Assembly (NCBI RefSeq): GCF_019703515.2
Contig: NC_059346.1
Coordinates: 11,006,501 to 11,070,500, forward strand
From: Myxocyprinus asiaticus
Taxonomy: Eukaryota; Chordata; Actinopteri; Cypriniformes; Catostomidae
Reading direction: 5' to 3'
Length of the DNA: 64,000 bases
Below the pieces are notes generated by a model. That model searched no databases. It saw only the letters and a list, made by a program, of their open reading frames with translations, and had not been told where the DNA came from. Below, piece by piece: positions 36,590-49,369 of this stretch. Position numbers and translations under genes: made by a program. How positions within the stretch are numbered: position 1 is the stretch's first letter; each line of letters starts with the position of its first letter.

Positions 36590-39500
36590 GTACAGGTGTA
36601 ATCCTATGACTGAATAATTGGGAGAAGGCCAGTGTAAATGTGTAACGCAATCTCTGTGTCCGAAACTAAAGGCATTTGCCTTGCTAGCAGCGGCTTAACA
36701 GGCAGTGTTTTACCGACAGAAACAGGTTTCAGACCACCTTTCAGGGCGTTATAAAATTACATCTAATAATCAAGTAGTTTCAAATTTAGATTCAGCTTAC
36801 GATATTCAAATAATTAATGTAGTCATGTTTCTCACTAGAAATAATGTTTCTCAGTAGAAAAGAACTGGATATATATAATTTAGTTTACTTCTTTCAACTG
36901 CTCTGTGAGAAGCATTTATTTTTTTTTTTTTTAACAAACTATCGAGTTAAGTTTACAACTTTATTTATCCCCACAGGGCAATTCAAATTAGCGCTACAGA
37001 GGTGCTAGTACACAGAAGAAAGCTTGCTCATCACTTATTCAAATAAGTCTTGCTTCTCACTAAAACAAATTTCAACTATTTAAACACATTCACTGTTTTA
37101 AGATATGGTTTAAGATACAACGTTTGTTGGGTTGTAAAGATAACCAGCTTTTAAATGGATTTTGATATGGTTATTTATTCAGAACCTTTACATGAACTTT
37201 CTCATTGCTCAGATTTTGTATTCTTGCTTCAAAGTGATGGCGTTTTTTGCGAAAATGTTTTGGGTCAGGGGTATTCTGGCTTCATGCTGGCCAGTCAGGT
37301 TTTTTATCTTATCTGCAGTGAGCGCCTGGTGCCGCTGTGGCGATGACTGATAAAGGTAGAGGTGACACAGAGGAAACTCTTTTATCTGCCTCTCACAGCT
37401 GATGCCCAACATTTGGTGTGCAGATCAATGAAAACTGGAAGGGGAATGAAATTTGAGACCTCGCCCCCATGGACAGTAGTGCCTCTTTGGAGTGGGTTGT
37501 GGGGTGAAGGGGTTGAGGTGGAGATGTAGCACTGTAGGCAGTAGTGACAGGGAAAGATGAAATGATGTTGACATGCTGTCATCATTTACTCTCATGTTGG
37601 TCCAAACCCTAATGACTTTCTCTTTTAAGTGGAAGACAAGTAATTTTATTTTTTTTCTCAAGATCATCCTGGCCACTCTTTTCCAAAGAATGAAATTGTG
37701 TGTGGAATGGGGTGAGGCACCAAAATTAAGCTTTCAAACTTTCTGCGTAATGGATTCTTTAGACAAATTGTTTCCATATCATCCCATACATTTTTCAGCG
37801 CAAAAGCTGCATTTTATTCACTAACCACCCGCAATCTAGTTTAAGTAGGCACCATCTGCGCTGGAATTGCGCTGTGTCTTGAGTATTTAAATTAAGTCAT
37901 TGTCATTTCTTTATGCGCAAATACACCTCCTTTCTTATTATAGATTGCGCTTCATTCACAAAAACTGACCGTTGCAATTTATTTTGCGCTATTACCACCA
38001 GATGAAAGCAGACGGCACTGAAAAAAAAAATGTTTTGTGGTGAAGAAAATATAGCAGAAAAGATGAAGTACTTTCTTCATTGAATAAGTTAAAGTGTGAA
38101 CTTGAAAATATAAAGGAAATGCTACATTTGAACTCAATTTAAACATGTAAAAACTAATGCTCTAGCTTATAAGTAAATAATATTTATGATTGTTTGTCAT
38201 CTTTACAATGCATCATCATGTACTGTATGAATTCTAAAGAAGAAAACCATGTCATATTTATTTGCTAATTTGAGTAAATTTCACAGGTAAATAAAATAAG
38301 TACATTTTACTTAACTTTTCGAAACTAGTGTTTCCAGCATGCACTGGGCTTGAATAATTAATGAGCTTGCATAGTTTCTTTGTTTGCAAGTTGATTTACA
38401 CTAATTTTATTGTTGATTTTGTTGTTAAATTTGATAACTTCTTGTTTTTTGAAGTCTTAAGTTCATTTTCTACTCAAAATTACCTGTTTGAAAAAAAAAT
38501 TGTTACCGTCATCGTGTTTTATGCACCGAGTGTTGAGGTCTGCGTGTGCAGGTTTGCTTTGGATCTTGTTTCTATCTCCAGTAGCAAAGTATTGTTGTCT
38601 AATAAACTACATAGTATGCATTAAGCTTCTGTGTGGAAGGTTTCTGTGTGTCATGGTACATAATTAAGTATGTTAAAAATGTAAAATAAAAAAGTATGTA
38701 CACTTTTAAAAGTATGGCTTAATTCAGTGCTTCATTGCTTGAGTAAAATGTAAAAACAAAAAGCTAGTCAAATTTACTTGAAACAAGTATTTCAAAGTAA
38801 ACTCTACTTGAGAATTTCTAATTAAAGCCACCAAGAATTGTGTGTAGCCTTTACTTGAAAATATAGTCTGTTAAATTTATTTGCAATTTCTGTGTGGAAA
38901 TTGTTTCCTAGGTTTTTTTTAAGTAAACCACACTCCAATTGTTTTTCAGAGTAAAATTAATTTTATTTAAAAGAGATGTTTGTGTAAAAAATTTTATCCA
39001 TCATGGCAGCAGTAATTCATCAGATAAAGATCAAATGATGGTGAAGACCGTTATAATCTGGCATATATTCAGACGCACTATGTAATCAAGTGCATTTTCG
39101 GAATGTTAAAGAGATAATTCAGGTGTCTGGCTCACAGTAGTGGACTGATGCTGTACACTCCCGGCAAAGTGTGCCAGATCGTGGTGGTCTGCTGCATCCA
39201 CCACCATATCCTCGCTCAGAACTGGCCTGTGAGATTGCAATTGTGATTTAAATTCCTTTAGTGAATCAGGCACTAAACCAGGGTATGCAGCATGTGCATA
39301 TAACTTCATTCTTAGTGAATTCCCCCTCACAAACAATTACAAACCTGCCTCTATTCTTTAAAAACTAAATCAGAACCCCTAGCCTCTCTCCCTGAGGGTT
39401 TTACTTCAGTCTCACACTTTCAGAGTGTCCACTCTGCTATTCAGACCACTCCCGGTGGTGACACTTCCCATATGTTAACCTGTGGAGGACTCACCTTTCC

Positions 39501-39761
39501 AGCTCACTGCCTAAATGCTGTAGAAAGGCAAAACTGAGGCATGACGCTTCTAGATTCTACATTTGTGGTCACACTTTTTCGTTCTGCATTGCGGTTTTAT
39601 TACTACTGTTCTAAAAATGCTGTGAACCTTGATAAAGTGAAATGGTATTAATGTAGTATGTATATTTAATGTAAATGTGAAAATATTAATTCCTCCTTGA
39701 CTTTATTCTACCTAAGGTTGAGAGGCCTATAATTTTAATTTCACATGCTTTGTGTTTATAG
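36590..39761. other. srrm4 intron 7
   Basis: No gene seen. A fragment near 37575-37630 resembles the TTAA element family (ATCATTTACTCTCATGTTGG, ATGACTTTCTCTTTTAAG). The block 37800-37990 with repeated TTGCGCT words and the T-rich segment 38320-38640 look like old repeats without clear ends. Confidence 0.5.
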
Positions 39762-39900
39762 ATATGAAGATTGTGAAAAAGCTGGCTTACACGATGGTGG
39801 GCATTCATCAGCTGATAACAAAGGCCATGCATGCAGGCCGGCAATCAAGCTGACCAATCAAATCTCCTCTAAGTGCTGCTGCCGCCTGTCTGAAAGCACC
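39762..39900 (+). CDS. srrm4: srrm4 exon 8
   Basis: 139 nt, acceptor TTTATAG and donor ACC|GTAAGT. It reads YEDCEKAGLHDGGHSSADNK then PAIKLTNQISSKCCCRLSEST. Sequence similarity to human is low here, but the frame is open across, splice sites are good, and it changes the phase from AG|N to codon-complete, which is what exon 9 needs. Cys-rich CCC near the end. Confidence 0.82.
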
Positions 39901-40949
39901 GTAAGTGTTTTTGATGGCTATCTGATGCGTTTACAGTGCCAAACTCCTGCTCTGTTAAAGGCCCTTGTGAAACCATTGATTTCTTTTTGCCACTGATGGG
40001 TGTCAGGACGAAAAGGGTTATTTTACACTTATCTGTCAGGTTAATGCATTTGAAAGTCAGCCAGTGCACATCTTTTCCCCCATGGAGAAACATTTATTGT
40101 GAATTATGACATTTTGCTTGTTGCTGAATTTTCTTTAACAATAGCCTCTTCTTTTACAATAACTGTGAGTAGGATTTGGATTGAAGATAGCTATAGTTAA
40201 ACGTAAGGCCATAACATTTTTAATCCTCAGCGATTATGTTTTTCTGTCTCTTATTTTGTTTTATAAATAGGTAAATATTGCATTGACACCTTAATAGGAA
40301 CAAGAATCATCATTGTAGCAATGCCTTTGAGTGAGGCTGTTTTTGAGAAGCATTTTTAAATAACATAAGATTTACATTTTGCACACATGCTTAACACACA
40401 ATTTAAACTTAAGTTAATTACATTTTAATGTGACCGTGGTTTTCAAGTGCTTTCCGCTTCCAGTAATTATAATACTTGTTATTATAAACACGTACTTGTT
40501 AAAACTGACATGCAACCTACTGCTACACTCTAAATACATCCACCTCAACTCAGATATAACAAGCATAATTCAAAACATCAATATTTACAGTGTCTAATGG
40601 ACATTTTCCTACATAACGAGTGAATGTTATCTTGCATAGTCTTAAAAATGTCATATAATATAGACTAATAATTCTTTTTTTAAATATCATCAGTTAATTA
40701 CTCTACCTCCACCTGCTCCTACTGTATATGCTAAATAATGCATTTACCAGCAGTCTGTCACTTAAAAAGAGAGAATGGTAAAGAAATTCTTGTAACATAG
40801 CTTTCAATTAAAGGATAAAATTACCAAAGTCTTTGGGGATTATTCATATTCAGCAAAGTAACACAGTGCCCCAGCAGATAAATCACTTGTCCATGTGCAC
40901 AGCACCGGGTCACTGAAATATTAAACACTCATAATTTCCCTCAAGTAAT
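39901..40949. other. srrm4 intron 8, proximal part
   Basis: AT-rich intron with no feature recognised. Confidence 0.55.
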
Positions 40950-40957
40950 CTTTAAAG

Positions 40958-42632
40958 TAGTGTTGGGTTCGAGTCCACCTTAGTCGAGTCCGAGTCAAGT
41001 CTTAAACAATCGAGTCCGTGTCGAGTCCGAGTCCAAAAGGGCCGAGTTGGACTCAAGACCGAGTCTATAACAGGCCGAGTCCGAGTCGAGTTCGAGTCTG
41101 AATGAGTCTGTTCAAGAATCTGAATTAAAATTGTAACCATAAACTCAGCATCAATATTTTAAGCTTATTTTAACTTTCACAACTAAGAAAAACAATCTGT
41201 CAAAATAAATGCAAAAAACAAATGATTAGTATCCTGCTAATTTCAAAGTGATTTCAGAATGAAAGCATATGCTTTAGGTGTATGAAGACAAAACTGTTCT
41301 TCAACACACTTCTTTCTGTTGACATTTCAATTATTTGTTGCTTTTCCCCTCAACTCAAACATACACCAAAGAAAGTGAAAACTGCGTTAGTCATTACAAC
41401 CAGAGTTATTATTATTTCGAATTTTAATTTAGCTTTTATTTCTACCTCATTTTCAATTTGTCCATTCAATTTAGTTTAGTTTTATCTATAATTATGGGTG
41501 AAATACATTTAATGAAATTTATTAAATATATTGAATGTGTTTAATACATTTAATAAATGGTAATATTAAACATTTAATAATGCCCATAAAATTAAATACA
41601 ACAACATAAAATTAAAACAGAAGGGATCAGATACCATTAAAAAAAATATTTATATATTACAGTACTACACTTCACACTTTTCAGTCCTCCTGCTGTATCT
41701 AGGTGTAGACTACTTCTCTAAAGTTAAGATCAAACACACCTTGAGCTGACGTTTCATTCTTTTCACATTATATTTAGTATGGATAATAGGTGAATAGAGA
41801 CTTCTCACCTCACTTGTGTTCTTCATTGTATTTTCTGACTTTTTTGCCGTTGAAACGCAAGTGCTAGCTTTACAGGTAACACAGAGGTTGCGCTACAAAT
41901 ATGCGATGGACTGAGTTTCCATCATGGTCTATTTCATCCGTCGTATTAGTTTAAATGTCCCTGATATGTAGTCAATTTAATTTTGTCTCGATATAGTCAA
42001 CATTTTCAGTTAGAAATGACTTTGCGTAGCAAGTGTGAGTCTGATAAAACATGTGCTTTATTTAATAATTTGCAGAGTTGGGGAACGTACTTTTTAAAGT
42101 GTACTTATGTTATTGATATTTCTGGATGAGAATGAGAGAGCACGTCTGGCGAATGGCGAACTCTTTCCTGCACACACATACAGCATAGGCGCGTGGGCGA
42201 GAGAGTTAAAAAGTACTTGAGTGCGCGCTGCTGCTCTCAGCCAGAATAATCACACGCAAGGACATGTATGCATGAAAACTGATGCACAGTATCAAATACA
42301 CAGAATGTATGATGAGTACTAATTGTAGAGAGCTCAACAATATGAAGACAAAGCCAAATCCCGGACATTTAGAGGCAATTTTGAAATCCTGGCCGGGATT
42401 TCAGGTCTGAAAAAGAGGACATGTCTGGGGAAAAGAGGACGTATGGTCACCCTCTGTTACATTATTTTTTGTTTGTTTGTTTTTCATTGCATCACAAATG
42501 CCATAGACTCGGCCGGACTCTGAAAAAAATCCCAAGTACGAAAGGCTCGAGTCCGAGTCAAGTCCGTGTCCGTGACAAGTCCAAGTACATTAAAATTGGA
42601 CTTGTGACTCAGACTCGAGTACCCCAACTCTA
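40958..42632. mobile_element. hAT element, non-autonomous, with 8-bp duplication
   Basis: Ends TAGTGTTGGG (left) and TAGAGTTGGG (right, in complement) are flanked by identical 8-bp copies CTTTAAAG at 40950-40957 and 42633-42640. Both subterminal regions are rich in GAGTCCGAGTC-type words in inverted orientation (40968-41110 and 42508-42625). 1675 bp, no transposase frame. Ends and duplication length are those of hAT. The duplication is itself a palindrome. Confidence 0.85.
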
Positions 42633-43120
42633 CTTTAAAGTTAATTAAATAATGTACTAATTACATTCTCCAGTGCTAAAATTTGAAATTTAAACACATG
42701 AAATTATGATTTTAGACCTTCTTTGGTAAAATAAAAAATAAAATATTAATTATGCCAAATAAACCACCAAAGCATGAGGTAAACATCACGTTTCATGTTG
42801 TAAAACCAAAGCTTCTATTAGCATATGCATGGGTCATTCGTAGAACTGATTGGCCTTTTTTTCTTTTGTTGTCATATCTAAGGGATATCTAAAGGTTCTA
42901 AAGACTGTCTACAAGAAGAAGAAAAAAATTCTTAACATCTAAACAAGATCTCAATATGTATTAGACATGATTCTGCAATGCTTTTACTGATTTTAAATTT
43001 TTGGAAGATTCCTTTCAATTATAATGTTGTACATATTTCTATAAAAAATGTATTTTCTGAGGTATGCTTTATTTCTGTGTTGACCGTGACATTGGTTAAC
43101 AATAGCCTATTTCTGTTTAA

Positions 43121-43784
43121 AGTGATAGTTCACCCAAAAATGAAAATTCTCTCATCGTTTACTCACTATCATGCCAACCCAGATGTGTATGAGTTTCTTT
43201 CTTCTGCAGAACACAAATGAAATATTTTAGAAGAATATCTCAGCTCTGTTGATCGTTTCAATGCAAGTGAATTGTGGCCAGAAATCTGAAGGTCCATAAA
43301 AGCAGAATAAAAGTAATCCATAAGTCTCCAGTGGTTAAATTAATATCTTCAAAAGCCAGATGATAGGTGTGGGTGAGAAACAGATCAATATTTAAGTCCT
43401 TTTTTTTTCTTCTATAAATCTCCACTTTCACTTTCACTTTTAGATGTGAAAGTGAAGCTAAACAGGTGCCACATGTGACTTTCAGATGTAAAATTGAAAG
43501 TGGAGAATAGGAGAAAGGAGAAAGGACTTAAATATTGATCTGTTTCTCACCCGCACCTATCATATCGCTTCTGAAGATATGGGTTTAACCACTTGAGTCT
43601 TATAGATTCCTTTGATGCTGCCTTTATCTGCTTTTTGGACCTTCCGATTTCTGGCCACCATTCACTTGCATTGAAGGAACAAACAGTGTTTGTGTTCAGC
43701 AGAACAAGGAAGTCATACACATCTGGGATGGCATGAAGGTGAGTAAATGATGAGAGAATTTTCAATTTTGGGTGAACTATCATT
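43121..43784. mobile_element. TTAA-flanked MITE (AGTGATAGTTCACCC family)
   Basis: Left AGTGATAGTTCACCCAAAAA and right, in complement, AATGATAGTTCACCCAAAAT form inverted ends that continue for about 60 bp with moderate divergence. TTAA flanks at 43117-43120 and 43785-43788. Further inside, opposing copies of an AGTCC/GAAAGTG block (43390-43520) make it fold back. This end sequence is very common in cyprinid genomes (from memory). Confidence 0.8.
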
Positions 43785-44529
43785 TTAAGTAAATCATGCT
43801 TTGCATTGCTTTCATTTACAAAGGCTTGCAAAAAGCTGATAAGATCTTCATAACCTGCATATAACCTTTCACATAAATATATGAATCTCATACTCCACAG
43901 TCAGAAAAGCAACTGATTTCAAATAACAATCTAAATTGTATTGTTGTTTGTGCCATTATTGTAATAATTGTATTAAAACATAGAAGCAACTTTCCATGTT
44001 CTATAGTAAAGTAGATTTATTTAAACATTTATTTAAATTCAGTCCCACAAAAGAAAATTAGACATAATTATATGACAGGTGCTCAACAAAGGTAAAGAAA
44101 AAAAGGTACATGCCAGTATGTGGCAGAGTGGATTTGGATTTAAAGAAGAGAGGGTTATTGTCATTTTCTTGCACTTTACAACTCTAACGATGCACTTATG
44201 TCACCCGCTCTTCCTTTTTTCTTACACCTTACCTACTTAAGGAGGAAGTCTTGATTGGTAAGTCGATGCTATCCGCAGATTTAGGGACTTACTGTAGGCC
44301 GCTGGTGGACTGTAAAATCTCTTCCGACAGGGGACTAAAGCAGAAACATGTTCTTATTGTTTTTCTCAAGGATTTTACCTAGTTAGAGTGATGGAGATAG
44401 TTCTTTTGTCTGCAATCCTTTTCATATATTACTATTATTATTTTAACTTCGCCCATTCTGTGATGTTTGTTCAATGTTCTATAAAGGAAAAATACTTTGA
44501 AATTGGGGATTTTGTTTCTGTTTTCTTTC

Positions 44530-44604
<75 letters not shown>
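44530..44604. repeat. (CT)n microsatellite
   Basis: CT array with one TTT interruption, about 370 nt upstream of exon 9. Confidence 0.95.
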
Positions 44605-44608
<4 letters not shown>

Positions 44609-44972
44609 TAAAAGTAGTAGGCTCTTTTTCTCTCTTTTTTGATCTGGATGTTTTTTTAATTTGCCTATTTCATTAGCATTGGTTCATTGTTTACTTTCCT
44701 TCTTCAGCCTCTATTTCTTTAGTTTCTTTGTAAGAGTTCTTGCTTTGTTCTTCTCCTTTCTTTTAGAATTTCTCGCATGTGACAGATTTGCATGGCGTTT
44801 TTTAAATCTTTTTTGTTTCTGTCCCAAAAAAACTTGATTAATTTCCTCTCTGTGCTCTGTAGGGACATACGTGCCTTTTAAAGAGTACTCACATTGCATC
44901 ATGCAGGAAGCAGATTAATAATGTTGCGTTTCTTTTTTAGAAAAACAACAGCTTTGTTTTTTCTGCTTGCAG

Positions 44973-45301
44973 GTCTCACTGTCACGTCCTGGGGATGAGG
45001 GTTTAAACAAAATGGTGATCGTCCAGGACTCACTGTCCAATAAGGGCAAAGGACATGCAGATTACGATTCAGGGAATGACACTTCCTCTCCGCCATTAAT
45101 TAAAACTGGCATCACAAGGTCAAAGGTTGTTGGAAATGGAAAGGTCTCATGTCAACAGTTGAAATCTCCAGAGAAGCTCAGACTAAGCTATGGGGACAAT
45201 GCCTCCGATTCAGGCAATTCGCTAACCAGCTATGACTCTCTGGGTAAACCGATGCTGAGAGAGAATACCTTACACAGTTCTATCTTCAACAAGCTCAAAG
45301 G
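44973..45301 (+). CDS. srrm4: srrm4 exon 9 (largest exon)
   Basis: 329 nt, acceptor CTGCTTGCAG and donor GG|GTGAGG. It starts codon-complete and ends two bases into a codon. The reading VSLSRPGDEGLNKM leads to DYDSGNDTSSPP, identical except the first residue to human EYDSGNDTSSPP, and to NASDSGNSLTSYDS, matching human NTSDSGNSFTTS. These acidic/Ser motifs are the best conserved part of the middle of the protein. UGC occurs just upstream of the AG. Confidence 0.95.
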
Positions 45302-45332
45302 GTGAGGCTGTGTATTGTTATGCTTTGGCATA

Positions 45333-45749
45333 CAGTGGGGTTCAAAAGTCTGAATCCACATTGAAATCTGGGCTCTTCATGTTAAATCTGGAAATACACA
45401 CCCTTTAAGGATTTTGAAAAATGTTAAAGACATATTTTATGCAAAATTCTGTCTAGGTTGCTAATCAAATGTAAGCTAATTTTTGACATTGCCCATGTTA
45501 AATCCTTTGTACAAAAGATCAAATTTCCATGCTTTGAACTGAAGCAGAAAAGATGCTCTTTGGAACATTCTCAAGTCATGCTAGGATAACACGGATTATC
45601 AGGTTTTGCCCAAAATTGAGAAATCCATGCCAGCTCAATTGCATACTGTCACTGAAGCAAAATGGGGACATTCATGTAAATGTTTTATTGTTAATCTTAT
45701 ATTAAATTAGAAAACACTAACAAGTGGTCTCAGACTTTTGAACCCACTT
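45333..45749. mobile_element. TA-flanked MITE in srrm4 intron 9
   Basis: Ends CAGTGGGGTTCAAAAGTCTG and, in complement at the right, AAGTGGGTTCAAAAGTCTGA, with TA at 45331-45332 and 45750-45751. 417 bp, non-coding. Probably a Tc1/mariner-derived MITE. It starts 31 nt after the exon 9 boundary and makes up about two thirds of the 642-nt intron. Confidence 0.75.
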
Positions 45750-45943
45750 TATTTGATATTCCTTTCTTCCTTCTGCGAAAAAAGGCTTATGTGACTGTAT
45801 CTTCTGCAATGTCTTTATGAGTTGATAATATGTTTTACATCAAATATTTCTTCATATATGCATATTTCCTGGACAAGTTCTGTCACTCACATTGTAAAAT
45901 TATAAAGTAGAGAACTCACATAATTTCCCTTTTATAACTGCAG

Positions 45944-46129
45944 TGTGGAAACAAGCAGATACTCTTATTTTGAGAAGACAACTCTGGGTCTTCTTGGCAC
46001 TGATAGGAATCGGAGTCTTTCTTGTGATAGATATCAAAACCGAACAAGACCACGCAGCAGAAGCACATCATCCCAAAGCAGATACTCAGGGCGCTCTTCC
46101 AGAAGCCGATCCCTATCCTCAGGGAGGAG
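45944..46129 (+). CDS. srrm4: srrm4 exon 10
   Basis: 186 nt, acceptor TTTATAACTGCAG and donor GAG|GTGGGT. It reads VETSRYSYFEKTTLGLLGTD, then RNRSLSCDRYQNRTRPRSRS and RSSRSRSLSSGRR, the start of the long SR-rich region. It continues in frame from exon 9 and into exon 11. Confidence 0.9.
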
Positions 46130-46323
46130 GTGGGTCACAGAGCTGCTTTATTATGAAATCAGAACTCTTTGTCATGGAATATTTAAATGTTTATTTTATT
46201 GTATTTATTTTAAAGGGGTCATGAAATGCTCTTTTTTTTATAGTTTTATTATCTTCCCTGAGGTCCACCAATAATGTTAGTAAAGTTTTTTTTTGCATTA
46301 AAGTTTTTTTTTTTTTTTTTTTA

Positions 46324-46401
46324 TGGTCAGCAGCCATATCACCCTGCAGCTCTTGCCTGGTTGCCCACTAAAGCTAAGCCTGGTCAGTACCTGGATGGGA
46401 G
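46324..46401 (+). mobile_element. 5S rRNA-derived SINE (SINE3 type), head part
   Basis: The sequence GCCATATCACCCTGCAGC, then AAGCTAAGCCTGGTCAGTAC and CTGGATGGGAG follow the 5S rRNA gene order (GCCAUACCACCCUG, AAGCUAAGC, GUACUUGGAUGGGAG), including the internal promoter region. SINEs with a 5S head (SINE3) are known from zebrafish. The copy is broken after GGGAG by the DIRS-like insertion and resumes at about 48413. Confidence 0.8.
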
Positions 46402-48412
46402 GGAACGAGACATTGTGTCAATGTAGTGACACTAGGGGTCACCCTTGGGAGCCCCAAACACCTCTGAACTTTCAGAAAAGGCCAGTGGGAATTGGCGAGT
46501 GGAATTTGCATGCCACTCCCCCAGACATAGGGGTATAAAAGGAGCTGGCTCGCAACCACTCATTCAGGTTTTGTGCTGAGGAGACGAGACAAGGTCCCGG
46601 CCATTTCAGCGGGTAGTTCAGTGTTGTGGCAGGAGGGACACAACGTCTCATTCCCTCCATCATCCCTCCACAGGTGAACTGTGTTACATGGACTGGCAGT
46701 GCGAGACGGGCAGACCATTGCGTGCCTCGTAGCCAGCACACCTGGCCATCATGTAACCTCCCCCAATGCTCCTAAGAGCGTCGTACGGTCCCCTGCACCT
46801 CGGGGACAAGTCGACTGCCCAAAAAAGGGGACAGGCTACCCCAGCCGTGGCCTCTTCTCTTCTTTTTTCTCCCCAAAAAAGAGTGGAAATCGATCAACTG
46901 CAGGTGCCTGGCGAATCACATAGCCGAGTTGAACGGTCCCGGTCAGCCATCACGACAGGTTGGGGAGCGCAAGCCACGCCCCCAAGCTACTGGGAAAGGG
47001 GGACCAAGGAGACAATCGCGTCGGATGTACCTGTGGTTGGGGCCTCGCGGTGGGGCGGAGCCAGAGGCACCACGTTGAGGGGGCTCAGACCCCGAACTCG
47101 TGGCCGTGCTGAGTCTGGGGACATCGAAGCACTTACCTGGCTCCGGGTACCCACCATAGAACCAGTCAGTGACGGGGAGGAGGGAACCATCCTCATAGTC
47201 CATCACAACCGCCCGGACGGGTGTGTTGTGCCACAGCTGGGCACGCAGGGGCGGGGGGCCCACCTCCGCAGCGTCATGCCTGCCATAAATGTGCGGTGTC
47301 CGGCGATCACAATAACAATGGCCATAAACACCGGGTGTGTGACCCAGGATGGGTCGCCCATCTCAGGGGCGGCTAGAAGCCTTCCTTGGGTTCTTGGCGG
47401 GAGTCTCGGGTGGTTCCGCCAGGTGGTGGCGTTTTGCGGGCACAGATGCATCGTAACCGCCTTATCCACCTAGGGAATCACCGAGTACCCCCTGGCAGCC
47501 CCACTGTCAAGGGTAGTGAGAGCGGAGGAGCTCAGAGACCGGGTCCGGGCAGTGAAAGGTGCCCCCCACGACCTCGTGAGCTCCTCATGCACCTCTGGGA
47601 AGAAAGGGACCGGGGCAGGGTGTGGCCGTGAGCGGCGCTCCGAGCCCAGGAACCAATCATCAAGCCACGAGGGTTCAGGAGGGAGTGGAGGGTTCCACTC
47701 CAGCACGACGCTTGCAGTCGCCCGGGCAAGCATGGCCACCAGCTCCGCGTCGACCTGTGACTGGGTGACCGCACCAGAAGGTGGGAGCCCAGTCGAGTCC
47801 TCAGCATCAGACTGGACCAGCCCACTCCCATTGGGGTCCCCAAATCGCCCCCAGTGCTAACCGACGCGGCCTCAAACGCATAGGTAGAAGGACCACGGTG
47901 GAGAGCCGCTGGGGTGGCTTTCCCTCTGAGGAAGGAAAATGCAACGTTGCCATGGTCATGTTCTTGCAGTGAGAACATGACCCGTCCACTAACGCTGTCT
48001 CCGCGTGGGCAGCGCCCAAGCATGTGAGACAGCGATCATGGCCGTCGGAAGCGGAGAGACAACGACCGCAACCAGGAATTAAACACAAACGGAAAGTCAT
48101 CTTTAAAAAGACGCTCTCCATAAGTGCCACTCTTTTAGAAGGAACATATACTCTTTTAATGGAATAATATACTCTTTTAGGCTGCTGAAGCACCCAGGGG
48201 CATTCTCTGCACTCCACCGGTGCACGAGGGGGAGAAACCACTGTAATGCGCTGTAAATCCAACAGCTTTTCGAGGTGAATGGATCGGCAGAGTAATTCAG
48301 CTCGCTGAGCACAACCGCTCGGCTCCGAAGATCAGAGGTGTTTGGGGCTCCCAAGGGCGACCATCAGTGTCACTACATCGACACAACGTCGAGTGAGTGA
48401 CAGATAGGGAAC
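46402..48412 (-). pseudogene. DIRS-like element with gag remnants, inserted in the SINE
   Basis: Inverted ends are recognisable: left ATGTAGTGACACTAGGGGTC, right in complement ATGTAGTGACACTGATGGTC, both followed by CCTTGGGAGCCCCAAACACC. The minus strand keeps gag-like segments in different frames: about 48130-47960 (SASDGHDRCLTCLGAAHAE, Cys/His-rich), 47739-47470 (FFPEVHEELTRSW, PFTAR) and 47469-47203 (HLCPQNATTWRNHPRLP). Frames are broken, and no reverse transcriptase or recombinase is present in these 2 kb. GC-rich compared with the surroundings. The DIRS label rests on recalled gag motifs. Confidence 0.65.
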
Positions 48413-48830
48413 TAAGGTGGCTGCAGGAAGGGGAGGCCAGCAGGGGGTGCTCACCCTGCGGTCTGTGTGGGTCCTAATGCCCCAGTATAGTGATGTGGAC
48501 ACTATACTGTAAAAAGGCACTGTCCTTCAGATGAGACGATAAACCGAGGTCCTGACTCTTTGTGGTCATTAAAAATCCCAGGACACTTCTAGTAGGCATG
48601 TATCCTGGTATCCTGACCAGATTCCCCTCATTGGCCCTTATTTATAATGGCCTCCTAATAATCCCCATTCCTGAATTGGCTACATCACTCTACTCTCCTC
48701 TCCACCAATAGCTGGTGTATGGTGAGCATACTGGCGCACTATGGCTGCCATCGCATCATCCAGGTGGATGCTGCACACTGGTGATGGGTGAGGAGATTCC
48801 CCCTATACTATGTAAGGAATTAATTATCAT
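48413..48830 (+). mobile_element. 5S rRNA-derived SINE, body and tail part
   Basis: Continuation of the copy at 46324-46401: CTAAGGTGGCTGCAGG, GCCAGCAGGGGGTGCTCACC, AATCCCAGGACACTTCT, GGATGCTGCACACTGG and GAGGAGATTCCCCC follow in the order of the SINE3-type body as I recall it. Confidence 0.75.
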
Positions 48831-49093
48831 AATTTAGTAATATATGATAATTTTGCATCCTGTCTCTGGCCCTCTGTCTGAAACGCTCGGTTTTGCCTAA
48901 GCGCCTCCTTAAAACTTCAGCGTAAACGCCCACTGTTATGATTCATCGTGCAGCCCCTCAAATAGAGCCATTTTTGAAATTCAATAGGAAGAAACTGAAT
49001 AAGCACTAAAACATTACAAAACTAAATGTCAGGGTTTACACATAATGCACATCCAACACATTGCATCCGAATATATTAAACTGTTAACACTCA

Positions 49094-49369
49094 CACCCTG
49101 TCTACACCAGACGTGAGAGTCGCGTCAAAAGTAATAGAACCCATTATAATCAATTATGCTGTCTACCATGGAAGCGTCCGTTGCGGTGCTTCACATTGTG
49201 CCGACAGTAAACAGATGTCCCATTCCATTTTGCACTGCACGCGCTGGCACTACTACTGCCAACAACACAAATAAATGGTTTAGAAGGTTTGCGTCGATGC
49301 GCCGGTGTAGACAGCCTCAAGCCGCTGCATCACGTCACATCAACGGATACGCCCGGTGTAAACAGGGTG
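49094..49369. mobile_element. Small MITE inside the TTAA element
   Basis: Left end CACCCTGTCTACACCAGACG and right end in complement CACCCTGTTTACACCGGGCG, 276 bp, relatively CpG-rich (GCGTCGATGCGCCGG). Non-coding. Confidence 0.6.

Noticed and set aside
46324..46401. A genuine 5S rRNA gene
   Set aside because: It is incomplete and diverged, and is continued by a SINE body after the interrupting element.
46766..47473. A 235-codon + strand frame
   Set aside because: It is the antisense shadow of the GC-rich DIRS-like gag remnants on the minus strand; no known domain.
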